Source of the DNA: Mesorhizobium norvegicum
Lineage (GTDB): Bacteria; Pseudomonadota; Alphaproteobacteria; Rhizobiales; Rhizobiaceae
Direction: 5' to 3'
DNA length: 64,000 bases
Assembly (NCBI RefSeq): GCF_004919685.1
Contig: NZ_SMYZ01000036.1
Span: 1-64,000 of the forward strand
The translations under genes and the position numbers were made by a program. The notes below the pieces were generated by a model. The model saw only the letters and a list, made by a program, of their open reading frames with translations, was not told where the DNA came from and ran no database searches. Positions 1 through 10,070 of the stretch are shown in pieces. The number at the start of each line of letters is the position of its first letter. Within the stretch, counting starts at the first letter, position 1.

Positions 1-112
1 GGTGCTGTCCCGCCAGCGTCCCGCAGGTTCTGCACCGCAAGCGACAGGTTATGGCATGGATCCTCGGGTCTACGCGTCCGCTTCGCTTCCGCTCCGCCCA
101 TGGATGACGAAA
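1..112. repeat. Partial copy of a dispersed mosaic palindromic repeat
   Basis: This matches the right half of the ~189-base repeat seen complete at 47019-47207 and 62528-62715: a GGCATGGATCCTCGGGTC block, a cgc/cttcgct-rich stem and a closing GGATGACGAA end. The copy is cut by the window edge. Bases 113-324 hold no gene I can support. Confidence 0.7.
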
Positions 113-324
113 TTGGAGAGGCTTCGGCCAATCTCGAATGCCTCTAATGGCCCACCGCCCTTGAGCTTGCGAAGGGTAAGCCGCCGCCAGCAAGCATCGC
201 GCCACATCGCCTCTCCGATCGATCAAAACCACTTGTCCAGCCTGCGAAATCCGTGCCCGGCGCTGGCCATGCGCCGTCACCTCTGTCTATCGTCCTTCGC
301 AGCACCACCGCAGGAGCCCGCACC

Positions 325-1242
325 ATGAGCACCGTCCCGAAAACACCCGAGCAGGCGGCAGAGAACGACAATGGCGGCGAATATTTCGAGGCGCCGATCA
401 TCGGTGAGCACGAAGCCGATCCGGGTTCGGACGAGCAACTCGAAACACCTGATGTGCCGGACTCGGAGCCATCCGCCCCGGGCGCATCGCGCGGCAAGCC
501 GAAGAAAAAACCGTCGGCGATATCGGGCCGCAAATTCCGCAAGCGCGATCTGGTGCGCATCGACACGCTGCGCCCGAGCCTCGCCGACCGCATCCACGCC
601 GATCATCCGGACCTGCCGACCGGCGCCCGCATCAGCCGCGCCGAGCTCGGCCGCTACCGCATGCGCTACATGGAGGAGCTTCTCCAGCAGGAGCACGGCG
701 AATTCTCCGAGCTCGACCGCCAGGTGGTCGAATCGATCGCCAGGCAAGACACCATTTCCGAAAACTCGGAGGAGGAGTTCGAGGAGCACCGCACCTTCGC
801 CGACCGCGTCTCCGACAACATGGCGGCCTTCGGCGGCAGCTGGTGGTTCCTGATCTCGTTCGGCAGCGTGCTGCTGGTGTGGATCGGCATCAACCTGATC
901 GCCGGCATGAGCAGCGCCTTCGATCCCTACCCCTTCATCCTGCTCAACCTACTGCTCTCCTGCATCGCCGCCATCCAGGCGCCGATCATCATGATGAGCC
1001 AGAGGCGGCAGGAGTCCAAGGACCGCCTGCGCTCCTTCAACGACTACCGCGTCAACCTCAAGGCCGAGCTCGAAGTGCGCCATCTGCACGAAAAACTCGA
1101 CTACCTCATCTCGCGCCAATGGACGCGCCTGGCCGAAATGCAGCAGATGCAGCTGGATGCCATGCACGAACTGGCGGGTGCGAAGAAGCCGAAGCGGGCG
1201 CCGAGGCGGAGGCGGACGGTGAAGGGTGGGGTGGAGCAGTGA
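325..1242 (+). CDS. DUF1003 family membrane protein
   Basis: A 305-residue protein. Residues 1-60 are acidic and low in complexity, followed by a basic stretch rich in Lys and Arg. A conserved middle part (QVVESIARQDTIS..., roughly 140-180) leads into two transmembrane helices (SWWFLISFGSVLLVWIGI and PFILLNLLLSCIAAIQAPII) and an amphipathic, probably coiled-coil tail (ESKDRLRSFNDYRVNLKAE). Two helices followed by an SQRRQ.KDR motif are the signature of the DUF1003 family, whose function is unknown. The ATG at 325 is preferred over an upstream in-frame start at 253 because family homology begins after it. It converges with hsdR, about 50 bases apart. The C-terminus is very basic. Confidence 0.8.
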   Translation: MSTVPKTPEQAAENDNGGEYFEAPIIGEHEADPGSDEQLETPDVPDSEPSAPGASRGKPKKKPSAISGRKFRKRDLVRIDTLRPSLADRIHADHPDLPTGARISRAELGRYRMRYMEELLQQEHGEFSELDRQVVESIARQDTISENSEEEFEEHRTFADRVSDNMAAFGGSWWFLISFGSVLLVWIGINLIAGMSSAFDPYPFILLNLLLSCIAAIQAPIIMMSQRRQESKDRLRSFNDYRVNLKAELEVRHLHEKLDYLISRQWTRLAEMQQMQLDAMHELAGAKKPKRAPRRRRTVKGGVEQ

Positions 1243-1291
1243 GCTGGGCACGTCGCGGGGTTGATCACATTGATGGCCGCCAATCGACGGT

Positions 1292-4200
1292 CTACAACGC
1301 CGCCCCTGCAAAGCCGCCACTCATGGCTTGCTGCCAAACGTGCGCATAGACATGATCGGCTACCAATTTCTTTTCCTCAGACGTGAAAGGCGGTGAGGGT
1401 AGCTTGATGAAAATCTCGTCGAGGATGAAGGTTTCCACTTCTGCCTTGGTCTGTTCTTTCTCCCAGAATCGATCAAGTTCCGACAGGCGTGCCCTGATCG
1501 ACGCAAGCATGTCCCGGCTCGCCTGCTTAACGCGTTCGCGATCCGCCTTGCTGAGGTCATCTCGCTTCAGGAGGTCGAACATTGCCAGTTCATCGTCGGA
1601 GAGGTTTTCTCGCGCAGCCCGCGCCTGTTCCTCGTCGAGACTGTTGACCAGTTCGACTAGCCGCCGAAATGTTTCCTCGATCGTTGCGCGATCCTTCTCA
1701 CGGTTGTACGCCGCAACAATCTCCTCGTACTTGATCTGAAAATCCATTCGCATCGGATTGCGCGCCAGCATCTCGGCGAGTTTTCGCTCGACAATGTCGC
1801 GGATATCCTGAAGTGTCGTGGCCTTGCGCCTAACCTTCGTCGCGAATTCATTACGCAGCCGGTCAAGGTCGATCCGGCTGAGATCGAAGGTAAGTCCTTC
1901 GGCTTGATCGTCACCGACGGTTTGCGTGCGGATGGCTTCGTTGATGATCCGGTGCAGTTCCTTGAGCAGTTCTGTCACATCAGCCGTGTCGCGCCGCTCG
2001 GTCAGTTTCTTGTAGATCGCTTCGATGTTGTCATGCCTTTCGGCAAATGCCCAAGCGCTCGGTTCAACCAGCAGCGCCTTGAACCGGATGAAGACCTGCC
2101 GCGCCATGATTTCGAAGCGCCGCTTGGCTTCGTCGCTCGAATAGACGGCTTCAACCGCATCGGCGAGCCCCTTGATCCGCGCGAACCCCTTCGCCCCAAC
2201 CAGTGTAGCGGGATCGTAGCCGAGCACGCGCAAATGCGCCTCAGTCGCCTCGACGGCCTCGATGAGGGCCTGCACCCGCTCTTCGATGGGTGCGATGATT
2301 TCCTCGCCGCCTGTTCCGTCATCGCCAAGCGCATATTGCGCCAAGGCCGCGCGGAGGCTTGCCAGCATGCCGTTATAGTCGACGATCAGGCCGAAATCCT
2401 TGCCTGGATAAACGCGGTTCGCGCGCGCGATGGCTTGCATCAGCGTGTGTGCTTTCATCGGCTTGTCGATGTAGAGCGTCGAGAGGCACTCAACATCGAA
2501 ACCCGTCAGCCACATGGCGCAAACGATCGCTACGCGAAATGGGTGCTTTGGATTCTTGAAGGCGGTCTCGACGTCGACCCGCTCGCCGTTTTCGGTTTCG
2601 AAGCCCTTTTTCATCAGGGCGCGATGCGGGATGATGTTGAATCCCCATTTCTTGAAATCGGCGACTTCGTTCTGTGCCTCACTGATGATGATCTCGATGA
2701 TAGTCTCGTCGAGCCAATTTGCTTTCTTTTTGAGCTTGTCGATCTCACCATTTATGACTTCGCGGGCGGCTTCATCGGCAATCGTGGCGGCTTCGGCCTT
2801 CCTGGCTTCGATTACAGCGCGCACTTCTGTCGCCTTCGCCCGCCAGCGCGGCATGATCCGCTGGTACATCCGAGCGCAAGTGATCTTGTCGATACAGACG
2901 AAAAGCGATTTTCCGGCTTCCCACCGCGTGGAGCAGTGCTCGACGAAATCCGCTGCGATCTTGTCAAGCCGCTCGTCGGCGGTGATGACTTCATAGTCCT
3001 TGCCAAGCAGTTTATCGAGTAAGGCCGCCTGATCCGGGTCGAGTTCGGCCTCCTCGATTTTCGCCGCGATCCGGTCGTTCAGATCGGCGCGCGCCACGCC
3101 GAGCTTTTCACCCCGGTTCTCGTAGATGAGCTTGACGGTCGCGCCGTCTTCCTCGGATCGTTTGAAATTGTACTGCGAGACATAGCCGCCGAAGATACGT
3201 TTGGTGATTTCATCCTGCCTGAACAGCGGCGTTCCTGTGAAGCCGATGAACGCAGCGTTCGGCAACGCGAGGCGCATGTTGCGCGCGAGTCTTCCCGCTT
3301 GCGTCCGGTGCGCCTCGTCAGAAATAACAATGATGTCGTCGCGCTCGCTGTAGGGTTTCTTGGGGTCCACATCTTGGTTGAACTTGTGGATCAGGCTGAA
3401 GATGTAGCGGTGATTTTCCTTCAGCAGCTTTTCGAGGTCTGCGCCCGAAGATGCGCGTGGCGTGTCCTTCTCGACCACGTCGCAGCCCACAAAGGTCTTG
3501 TAAATCTGGCTGTCCAGATCATTGCGATCTGTCATCAGCAGGAAGGTGAAATTGCCCTCGATCTTACGGCGCACTTTCTCGGCGAAGAAAGCCATGGAAT
3601 AGCTCTTGCCGCTGCCTTGCGTATGCCAGAAGACACCGAGCCGCCCGAGGTTCGGGTGGGCCCGTTCGACAATGTCGATCGGGCCTTCCGGAATAAAGGG
3701 GGATTGCGGCGCTTCCGCCATCCCAGCCAAGTCCAGGGCGCGCGCCCGGTCTTCAGTTGATCGCCTCTCGAGCGGCAGTTCCACAATGCGGTGCTGAAGC
3801 CGCCTTTCGGGCGGAAACTCGCGTTTCAGTTCCTCCTGATACGCAACCGATGCCACGGCGAGATTGACGCCAAGCACCTGATGGTTGCGCGCCACTACCT
3901 TGCGCGTTGCGCCCGCCTTGCTTTCGTCGAACAGGATGAAGTTCTCAACGATGTCGAGCAGCCTGTCATGCGCCAGCATACCGTTCAGCAAAACCTCGGC
4001 CTCGACGTCGCCCTTGTCGCCTTCGTCAAGGCGTTTCCATTCGGCGAAATGATCCCACTCGCTGGTGATCGAGCCGTAGCGGGCGCGGTGTCCGTTGCTC
4101 ACGATCAGGAAGGCGTTATGGTGGAAGGCATGGGCGATGACATTCTCGTCCATATAGTCGCGCAGATTGCCGTCGAACCCGGCGCGGATATTCTTGTAGA

Positions 4201-4720
4201 CCGCCTTCAATTCGATGAAGACCAGTGGCAGGCCGTTTACAAAGCAGACGAGATCAGCACGGCGGTTGTAGTTTGGGGTGCGCAGTCCGGTGAGTTTCAG
4301 TTCGCGCACGGCGAGGAAGCGGTTCGAGCCGGGCGCATTGTCGAAATCGATCACGCGGGCGCGCGCGTCGTGCCGATGTCCGGTCGCATCGCGCCAAGAC
4401 ACAGGCAAGCCGTTGCGGATCAGGCGGGCGAAATCCTGATTGTGTTGCACCATCGACCGGCTAAAATCATGGACCGTAAGCACCCGGAGAGCATCATCGA
4501 TGACGGATGGCGGCAGATTGGGGTTGAGGCGTTGAAGCGCCGCTCGCAGATCGCGGACAAGCACCGCCTCGCTGGTGTTGGTGCGGCCCAAGGTGCCGCC
4601 CGGCCCGAAGGTCTCATCGTTGAAGGCATAGACGGTTTCCCAGCCGAGCTTTTCCTTCAGATGCGCGGCGAATGTCGCCTGCACAAGCCGGTCCTCGCTG
4701 TTGATGGGCGTCAGGGCCAT
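1292..4720 (-). CDS. hsdR: Type I restriction endonuclease, R (HsdR) subunit
   Basis: The 1142-residue motor and nuclease subunit of a type I restriction enzyme. It pairs with HsdM and HsdS to translocate and cut unmethylated DNA. Visible motifs are a PD-(D/E)xK nuclease near residues 156-172 (D156, E170, K172 in ADLVCF and FIELK), a Walker A (TQGSGKSYS, about 370), DEAH (ISDEAHRTQ), a helicase FTGTPL motif and a motif VI (QAIARANRV). The C-terminus is charged and helical, as expected for the part that docks on the methylase. It lies 19 bases after hsdS in the order M-S-R. No frameshift is seen, so the system looks functional. Confidence 0.95.
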   Translation of the reverse strand: MALTPINSEDRLVQATFAAHLKEKLGWETVYAFNDETFGPGGTLGRTNTSEAVLVRDLRAALQRLNPNLPPSVIDDALRVLTVHDFSRSMVQHNQDFARLIRNGLPVSWRDATGHRHDARARVIDFDNAPGSNRFLAVRELKLTGLRTPNYNRRADLVCFVNGLPLVFIELKAVYKNIRAGFDGNLRDYMDENVIAHAFHHNAFLIVSNGHRARYGSITSEWDHFAEWKRLDEGDKGDVEAEVLLNGMLAHDRLLDIVENFILFDESKAGATRKVVARNHQVLGVNLAVASVAYQEELKREFPPERRLQHRIVELPLERRSTEDRARALDLAGMAEAPQSPFIPEGPIDIVERAHPNLGRLGVFWHTQGSGKSYSMAFFAEKVRRKIEGNFTFLLMTDRNDLDSQIYKTFVGCDVVEKDTPRASSGADLEKLLKENHRYIFSLIHKFNQDVDPKKPYSERDDIIVISDEAHRTQAGRLARNMRLALPNAAFIGFTGTPLFRQDEITKRIFGGYVSQYNFKRSEEDGATVKLIYENRGEKLGVARADLNDRIAAKIEEAELDPDQAALLDKLLGKDYEVITADERLDKIAADFVEHCSTRWEAGKSLFVCIDKITCARMYQRIMPRWRAKATEVRAVIEARKAEAATIADEAAREVINGEIDKLKKKANWLDETIIEIIISEAQNEVADFKKWGFNIIPHRALMKKGFETENGERVDVETAFKNPKHPFRVAIVCAMWLTGFDVECLSTLYIDKPMKAHTLMQAIARANRVYPGKDFGLIVDYNGMLASLRAALAQYALGDDGTGGEEIIAPIEERVQALIEAVEATEAHLRVLGYDPATLVGAKGFARIKGLADAVEAVYSSDEAKRRFEIMARQVFIRFKALLVEPSAWAFAERHDNIEAIYKKLTERRDTADVTELLKELHRIINEAIRTQTVGDDQAEGLTFDLSRIDLDRLRNEFATKVRRKATTLQDIRDIVERKLAEMLARNPMRMDFQIKYEEIVAAYNREKDRATIEETFRRLVELVNSLDEEQARAARENLSDDELAMFDLLKRDDLSKADRERVKQASRDMLASIRARLSELDRFWEKEQTKAEVETFILDEIFIKLPSPPFTSEEKKLVADHVYAHVWQQAMSGGFAGAAL

Positions 4721-4739
4721 TGTTCGGCAAGCCTCGATA

Positions 4740-5891
4740 TCATACGGCGATCTCGCCGTTCATCACTCGAGGTAGGAGAAGGTCGCGGGCCTCGATCAAA
4801 TGACGGTTCTGCTGAAACAACACATCCCACTGCGCATGCATCGGCTCCACATAGTCGATGAATTGGCGCCGGACTGCGGCCAGCGGTACAACAATTTTCA
4901 GACCTTCCAGAACTGAGGTCTCTAGCTTCTTCGTTCCGTGCGATGCTTCGGTAGCTCGCTGGCGAATATCTTCCTTCTGATCAAAGAGAGCATGAAAGAG
5001 GAACAACCCTTCCACGCCACGATCAGGCTCCAGAGCCTTGATGTCCTGATTGAAGCACACGCGCTTTGAGACTATACCGACTCGAAACTCCTTGGCGAGT
5101 GACATTCCTCTTACAACAGCAAGAATCGTATCTCTCTCTGCGTAACGGCTACCGGCAGCAACCGCATCATTGGTCACACTATATTGTGATGTGCACACGC
5201 GCATTGTCGTTAGTTCGCCAGAACTGATCCAGGGCACATCACCCTGCCAGTACTCCTCTTTTGCCTTGCTGGGGGTACCGCCGGACCGGAATGATACGCA
5301 GTCATCCAATCGGCAAACTTCCCACCCCTCAGGGATCCCATTGATGATTTCTACGTGTTCGTAGCCAGGGAAGCGAAAGTGGACAAACCATTCGCGGAAG
5401 AGCATCCGCGCAGCCTCCTCCAATAACTCAATTCGCCGCCGGTTGTTCTCGATCAGGTCATCGTAGGTCGAAAGCACCGAAGCGACCCTCGCTTGAGTGA
5501 GGAGGCCGGGCGCATTAATTTCGACCGAATAGAAATCCTCCCTACTAGTGGAAGGAATTGCACCACCAGAATTCATTCTGTTGATATCGAGCAGGCAGAG
5601 ACGATAGTAGAACCATTTCAGATTTAGCCGACCCTCGTCAATCGTTGTGAAGAATGCCGTGTCGATAGTCCAAGAAGGAGTCTCAGAAAAGTGGACGCCA
5701 CGATACGCACCCTTCCTGCCAATAACCAAAGTCGAGTGATCCGTTAGGGCTTCTTTTGTCCACCCTATTGGCCCATTTGTTCCAAAAACGCGCACGCAGT
5801 TGTCGTCAGACGCAAGATTTTGATACTCACGCAGACTTTTCCCGTAGTGAAGCTTACAAACTTCGCCCAGCCTCACTTTTGATGAATTCAT
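4740..5891 (-). CDS. hsdS: Type I restriction-modification specificity subunit (HsdS)
   Basis: A 383-residue subunit that picks the DNA target for the type I enzyme. It has two target-recognition halves: the N-terminal half runs to about residue 150, and the second starts near 190 (EGWEVCRLDDCVSF.SGGTPSK). Each is followed by a conserved helical spacer (TYDDLIENNRRRIELLEEAAR and the C-terminal QNRHLIEARDLLLPR). The recognised site cannot be read from sequence. The start codon overlaps the hsdM stop (ATGA), so the two are translationally coupled. Base composition is visibly more AT-rich than the surrounding genes, which fits exchange of specificity subunits by horizontal transfer. Confidence 0.93.
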   Translation of the reverse strand: MNSSKVRLGEVCKLHYGKSLREYQNLASDDNCVRVFGTNGPIGWTKEALTDHSTLVIGRKGAYRGVHFSETPSWTIDTAFFTTIDEGRLNLKWFYYRLCLLDINRMNSGGAIPSTSREDFYSVEINAPGLLTQARVASVLSTYDDLIENNRRRIELLEEAARMLFREWFVHFRFPGYEHVEIINGIPEGWEVCRLDDCVSFRSGGTPSKAKEEYWQGDVPWISSGELTTMRVCTSQYSVTNDAVAAGSRYAERDTILAVVRGMSLAKEFRVGIVSKRVCFNQDIKALEPDRGVEGLFLFHALFDQKEDIRQRATEASHGTKKLETSVLEGLKIVVPLAAVRRQFIDYVEPMHAQWDVLFQQNRHLIEARDLLLPRVMNGEIAV

Positions 5892-7993
5892 GCACCCAAC
5901 TCCTCGAAATTCCGGGCGATGCGCGCCGCTAGTTCCCCGGCCTCTTCGTCCAGCCCCTTCAGTTCGACGTGGATAGCGCGTAGCACCTCCTGGAAGTCGA
6001 GATTCTCGTCGTGCTCCTCTGGCGCGACACCAACATAACGGCCCGGCGTGAGGCTCGAGTCATGGGCCTTGATTGCGGTGCGATCGACGCATTTCACGAG
6101 CCCTTCGACATCGCGCAACGCCGCATCCGGGAAGCGCTCCTGCAACCAGTCGGCCTGCTTCACGAAATAGCGCGCCAGCCGCAGCGACTCGACAGCCGCC
6201 GCCCGCGCCTCATCCAGCACCTTGCGTGCCCGGTTTACCCCGGCATTGTTCCAGGCGATCGCATCCCGTGCCGAAAGCTCCTTCACGGCTACGTCAATCA
6301 CCCGGCCTGACAGTTTCACCGCGAGGTCAATCTGATTTGCCAAATCCCGGCAGCGATCCGCCAGTGGGTGCAGCGCCACCCGTTCAGCGTTCAGCCCAGT
6401 ATTGTCGCGCATCGCTGCCGGCCACGCCTTGGCGCTTGCCGCCGCCTGCTTGCCAAAGGCTTCAATATCCGCCGTCAAGGTTGCCTGCGCACTGGTGAAC
6501 TCATCCCATGGCTCGGCAAGTGGATCATCCTTGCGCTTCGCCTTGGCGTAGGGCTCCATGAGATCGACAAGTTTTCCGAGCCTCTCCTCATAGCCATCAA
6601 GTGGCTTTTGCGCTTTCGCGCCAAGCTCCACCGCTTGCGTGAGATAGCTGTCCACAAGCTTCAGGAAGCGGTCCTGCTGACCGCGATAGAGCCAGACAAT
6701 AGCGGCGATGTTCTTCTGTTGCTCCGGGCTGAAATCGCAAACTGAGCGCGATACCTTGCGGAAGATCTGTCGCGCGTCGAGCATCAGCACATGGTCCCGC
6801 CGCACTGCGTCCTTCTCCTTCGCCCTATCGAAGAACCAGAGCTGGCACGGCACCGCGCGCGTGTAGAAGAAGTTGCCGCGAATATCTATCATCACATCGA
6901 CAGCGCCGGTTTCGACGAGCTTCTGGCGGACCGTCGCTTCGTCGCGGCCCGCGCTCGATGCTTGTGAGGACATCACCACGCCTGCGCGACCCTTCTCGCT
7001 CAGGTAGCTGTAGAAATAGGACATCCAGAGATAATTGGCGTTTGAGACCTTCTTGCCCTTGTTCACACCCGGCAGGCCGAAAGGCAGGCGCTTGTCACCC
7101 TTCACCTTCTCGGCGTCCACCTCATCCACGTTGAATGGTGGATTGGCCATCACGAAGTCGCACTTGCCGACGAGTTCGTGCGGATCCTTGTAATAGGTGA
7201 TCGCTTCGTTTCCAGCCCGGATGGTGCCTTGCAGGCCGTGAATAGCGAGGTTGATCTGCGCGAGCTTGGCGGTCGTCTCGTTCTTCTCGTGGCCATAGAA
7301 GGTGACACGCTTCATCGTGTCCAGGCCCTCGTCCTCGATGAAGTGACTGGACTGCACGAACATTCCGCCCGAACCACAGGCCGGATCAAAGACAATGCCG
7401 TGATCGGGCTCGATCACATTGACGATGGTTTGCACGATCGATGGCGGCGTGAAGAACTCGCCGCCGTCATGTGCGCCCTGCTTAGAAAACTCCGCGAGAA
7501 AGTACTCGTAGATGCGGCCGAACACGTCGCCGGATGCTGTGCGCAAGCCGTCCGAATCGAACATGCGCATCATTTCTTCGAGAACGCTGCCCTCGAATCG
7601 CCCGTAGTCCTTCGGCAATTGGCCCGCTAGCGGCGGAAAGGCAATTTCGATCGCCTCCATCGCCGAAGTCAGAGCCGCGCCGAGATTGCCGTCCTTCGGG
7701 CTTTTTAGGATCACGTCGAACCGCGCGCTTTCCGGCAGGTTCAACGCGCGGCGGCGTGTGAAGTCGGCCTCCACAAGCACGCGATCCGGCATCTTGCCCG
7801 CCTTCTTGTCGGCCTCAATCGCGGTCTTTGCTTCATAGAAGCGGTTCGTGGCGTGGCGCAGAAATATCAGGCCCATGATGGGCATGAAATACTCATTCGA
7901 AGCCAGATTGGAGTTTGCCCGCAAATTGTCGGCAATCTTCCAAAGACCGGATTCGAATTTCTCCAGCCCGTTGAAGTGATCTGCAATCATCAT
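5888..7993 (-). CDS. hsdM: Type I restriction-modification DNA methyltransferase (HsdM)
   Basis: A protein of about 701 residues that transfers a methyl group from S-adenosylmethionine to adenine N6 in host DNA, and is also part of the restriction complex. It shows the N-terminal HsdM helical domain (NGLEKFESGLWKIADNLRAN), SAM motif I (FDPACGSGGMFVQS) and the catalytic NPPF motif (VMANPPFNVDEVD). The reading frame is open 62 codons further upstream, but the family N-terminus begins at MMIADHFNGLEKF, so I place the start at 7993 (or 7990, the next Met). It is the first gene of the hsdM-hsdS-hsdR operon. The C-terminal helical part after residue 450 is longer than in E. coli HsdM. Confidence 0.93.
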   Translation of the reverse strand: MMIADHFNGLEKFESGLWKIADNLRANSNLASNEYFMPIMGLIFLRHATNRFYEAKTAIEADKKAGKMPDRVLVEADFTRRRALNLPESARFDVILKSPKDGNLGAALTSAMEAIEIAFPPLAGQLPKDYGRFEGSVLEEMMRMFDSDGLRTASGDVFGRIYEYFLAEFSKQGAHDGGEFFTPPSIVQTIVNVIEPDHGIVFDPACGSGGMFVQSSHFIEDEGLDTMKRVTFYGHEKNETTAKLAQINLAIHGLQGTIRAGNEAITYYKDPHELVGKCDFVMANPPFNVDEVDAEKVKGDKRLPFGLPGVNKGKKVSNANYLWMSYFYSYLSEKGRAGVVMSSQASSAGRDEATVRQKLVETGAVDVMIDIRGNFFYTRAVPCQLWFFDRAKEKDAVRRDHVLMLDARQIFRKVSRSVCDFSPEQQKNIAAIVWLYRGQQDRFLKLVDSYLTQAVELGAKAQKPLDGYEERLGKLVDLMEPYAKAKRKDDPLAEPWDEFTSAQATLTADIEAFGKQAAASAKAWPAAMRDNTGLNAERVALHPLADRCRDLANQIDLAVKLSGRVIDVAVKELSARDAIAWNNAGVNRARKVLDEARAAAVESLRLARYFVKQADWLQERFPDAALRDVEGLVKCVDRTAIKAHDSSLTPGRYVGVAPEEHDENLDFQEVLRAIHVELKGLDEEAGELAARIARNFEELGA

Positions 7994-8291
7994 GTGTGCC
8001 TTGTCTGCCAAATCGTGTTCGAATGGAACTTGTCTGAATGCCGAATCGTTTTGGCAATAGGGCACGCTGCGACTTTTAGAGAATGCATCGGATGTTCCGA
8101 GGGCGCCGGCGCGTGAGAGGCACGTGAATATTCCACTACCACGATGCGGCGTATCCGGCAGGGCCCTAACTTGTGCCACCGTCTTCGCGTTGTCGCCAAT
8201 TGCCCGTTGAAGCCCGCCCCGGCTTCCGCTAAGAAAGCCGTGGCTAGCCGGTTCACCGGCTGGTTCGTTTTCTGGATCGCCGGTCCCGAAA

Positions 8292-8368
<77 letters not shown>

Positions 8369-8374
8369 ACTGCC

Positions 8375-9487
8375 TCAATTTGCGTTAGCCTTCACCCCCC
8401 GCACACTCTCCCGTTCCACCAGCGGGCACTCCAGCTTCGTAATCGGATACCGCCCCCGTCCAGGCGCCGCCGGCGCTTCCAGCTGTTCGATCGCCCATTG
8501 GCCCATCGCCATGTGCGGCAGGATCGAGGTCGTCAGCGGCGGGAAGAGGTGGCGGGCGATTTCCTCGTCGTCGTAGCCGACGACGGAAATGTCTTGCGGG
8601 ATGTGCAGGCCGGCTTCCTTCAGCGCTTCGTAGCAGCCGATCGCGGTGCGGTCGTTCTGGCAGAAGATGGCGGTCGGGCGGTCCTTCAGCGCCAAGAGCT
8701 TGACGGTGGCGGCATAGCCGGCGCTGGCCGACCAGTCGCCCTCGACCACCAGTTCGGGATCGAACGGGATGTCGGCGGTGGCGAGCGCGCGGCGGTAGCC
8801 TTTCAGCCGGTCTTGTGCGGCCTGCATCCACGGCTCGCCGGTGATGGTGGCGATGCGGCGGTGGCCGTGGCTGATCAGATGGCGGGTCGAGCTCTGGCCG
8901 CCGGCGATTTCGCTCGGCACCACGGCCGGGAAGGCGTAGTCCGCCGTGTAGCAGTTGAGCAGGATCACCGGGATGTCGAGGCCGTAGAGATAGTCGGGCG
9001 CTGATATCTCGCGGGTGAAGATGGTCATGTAGATGAGCGCCGAAATGCCCCGCTTGGTGAGTGCGGCGATGGCGCGCGGCTCCATGACGGAATCGCCCAG
9101 CGTCTGCGCCACCAAAAGCACGTTGCCGGCATTCCACGAGGCCTGGCGCGCGCCCTCGATGGCGACGACGGCTTCCGGGCTGGTGGCGAGCTGGTCGACG
9201 GCGAAGCCGATCACCCCGTCCAAGCCTTCGAAGGCGGGCAATGGCGGATGAAGTGCCGAGAAGGCGGGCGGCGCATAGCCAAGGGTCCGCGCGGCCTCGA
9301 TCACCCGGTCGCGGGTCTGCTGCGACAGCCTGATGCCGGGCGAATTGTTGAGCACGAAGGAAACGGTCGCCTGCGAGCAGCCGGCGGCTCGGGCGATATC
9401 GGTCATGGTGACGCGACCCCTGGCGCTCTTCGCCGGCGCCTTGCGGCGCCTCACCGTGTCGATGGCCGGATCCTTCGTCTCGCTCAT
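8375..9487 (-). CDS. LacI-family transcriptional regulator
   Basis: A 370-residue repressor. The N-terminal helix-turn-helix and hinge ([19 protein letters not shown], about 27-80) are followed by a periplasmic-binding-protein-like sensor domain ([18 protein letters not shown] near the C-terminus). The frame can start at a TTG at 9499, but the ATG at 9487 is preceded by GGGGAG at good spacing, so I use that. It points away from the sugar transporter at 10071 across a 583-base intergenic region. By LacI-family habit it probably senses a sugar and controls that transporter; this is inferred from position only. Its stop lies only seven bases beyond the tRNA-Arg. Confidence 0.9.
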   Translation of the reverse strand: MSETKDPAIDTVRRRKAPAKSARGRVTMTDIARAAGCSQATVSFVLNNSPGIRLSQQTRDRVIEAARTLGYAPPAFSALHPPLPAFEGLDGVIGFAVDQLATSPEAVVAIEGARQASWNAGNVLLVAQTLGDSVMEPRAIAALTKRGISALIYMTIFTREISAPDYLYGLDIPVILLNCYTADYAFPAVVPSEIAGGQSSTRHLISHGHRRIATITGEPWMQAAQDRLKGYRRALATADIPFDPELVVEGDWSASAGYAATVKLLALKDRPTAIFCQNDRTAIGCYEALKEAGLHIPQDISVVGYDDEEIARHLFPPLTTSILPHMAMGQWAIEQLEAPAAPGRGRYPITKLECPLVERESVRGVKANAN

Positions 9488-9736
9488 GTCACTCCCCAAT
9501 CCCCGACCTGTCTAGCGGCGACCTGTCAGGCCGGCAAGATGGCGTGACGCCGTCTGGTTATAGCGATCGTCACGCGCATTTATATCTATTAGTACCTTCA
9601 AGGTCTATCCATCCTGCATCTCCACGCAGCCCGAAGCTCAAACAGCATAAGGCATAGGCGTTGGCGCAGCCGAGGCAACGGCTCGCCGGCAGAAGCGCCG
9701 TGATACCGCAACCATGTTCCTCGACATGGCCTCGAA

Positions 9737-9757
9737 ACTAATACTGTTTACTAATAC
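9737..9757. promoter_or_regulatory. Direct repeat of ACTAATAC (candidate operator)
   Basis: ACTAATAC occurs at 9737-9744 and again at 9750-9757, 13 bases apart. A related inverted copy (GTACTAATAG on the minus strand) lies at 9586-9595. These AT-rich words stand out in GC-rich DNA between a LacI gene and its likely target. Which regulator binds them is unknown. Confidence 0.35.
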
Positions 9758-9863
9758 AAAAATGCGCTGTACCGTCAATCCGTCGCGTCCGGCCAGTGGG
9801 TCCGGGAGCGGCGGGAGTGTACGCAAACGGCCCGATGGCGAGCGGATACCACCTCCGCAAGCC

Positions 9864-9892
9864 TTGTCTCAGATATGTGATATGTCAGACAA
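9864..9892. promoter_or_regulatory. 29-base near-perfect palindrome, candidate operator
   Basis: Arms TTGTCT and AGACAA enclose CAG-ATAT-GTG-ATAT-GTC, so nearly every base pairs with its symmetric partner. Long dyads of this size are typical of dimeric repressors, and FCD-type GntR sites often look like this. It sits about 180 bases before the sugar-binding protein gene. The adjacent LacI is the obvious but unproven candidate to bind. Confidence 0.5.
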
Positions 9893-10070
9893 ATCGGACT
9901 ATTTACGAACGAAGAATGAGTCTCTAAGGTCCATGATCGTGGCTGGACCGGCGCCATTCTTTCGGTGCCGGGAACCCCTTTGAGGAGGAGGGCGTCCAAG
10001 CTGCAAACGGCAAAATCAGGTCAGTGCAAGATCGGTCAGTCTGACGACTGAACCAAACGGGAGGTTGAAC

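Larger units (their letters stand above)
9488..10070. other. Regulatory intergenic region between LacI gene and sugar transporter
   Basis: No convincing gene lies in these 583 bases; a 62-codon minus-strand frame at 9638-9826 has no family features. The region holds three ACTAATA-type octamers (two direct copies and one inverted), a near-palindrome at 9864-9892 and a strong Shine-Dalgarno (GGGAGG at 10059-10064) for the next gene. Confidence 0.6.

Noticed and set aside
1904..3022. 372-codon plus-strand open frame
   Set aside because: It lies wholly opposite hsdR, shows no family features, and has the skewed composition of a codon-shadow frame in GC-rich DNA.
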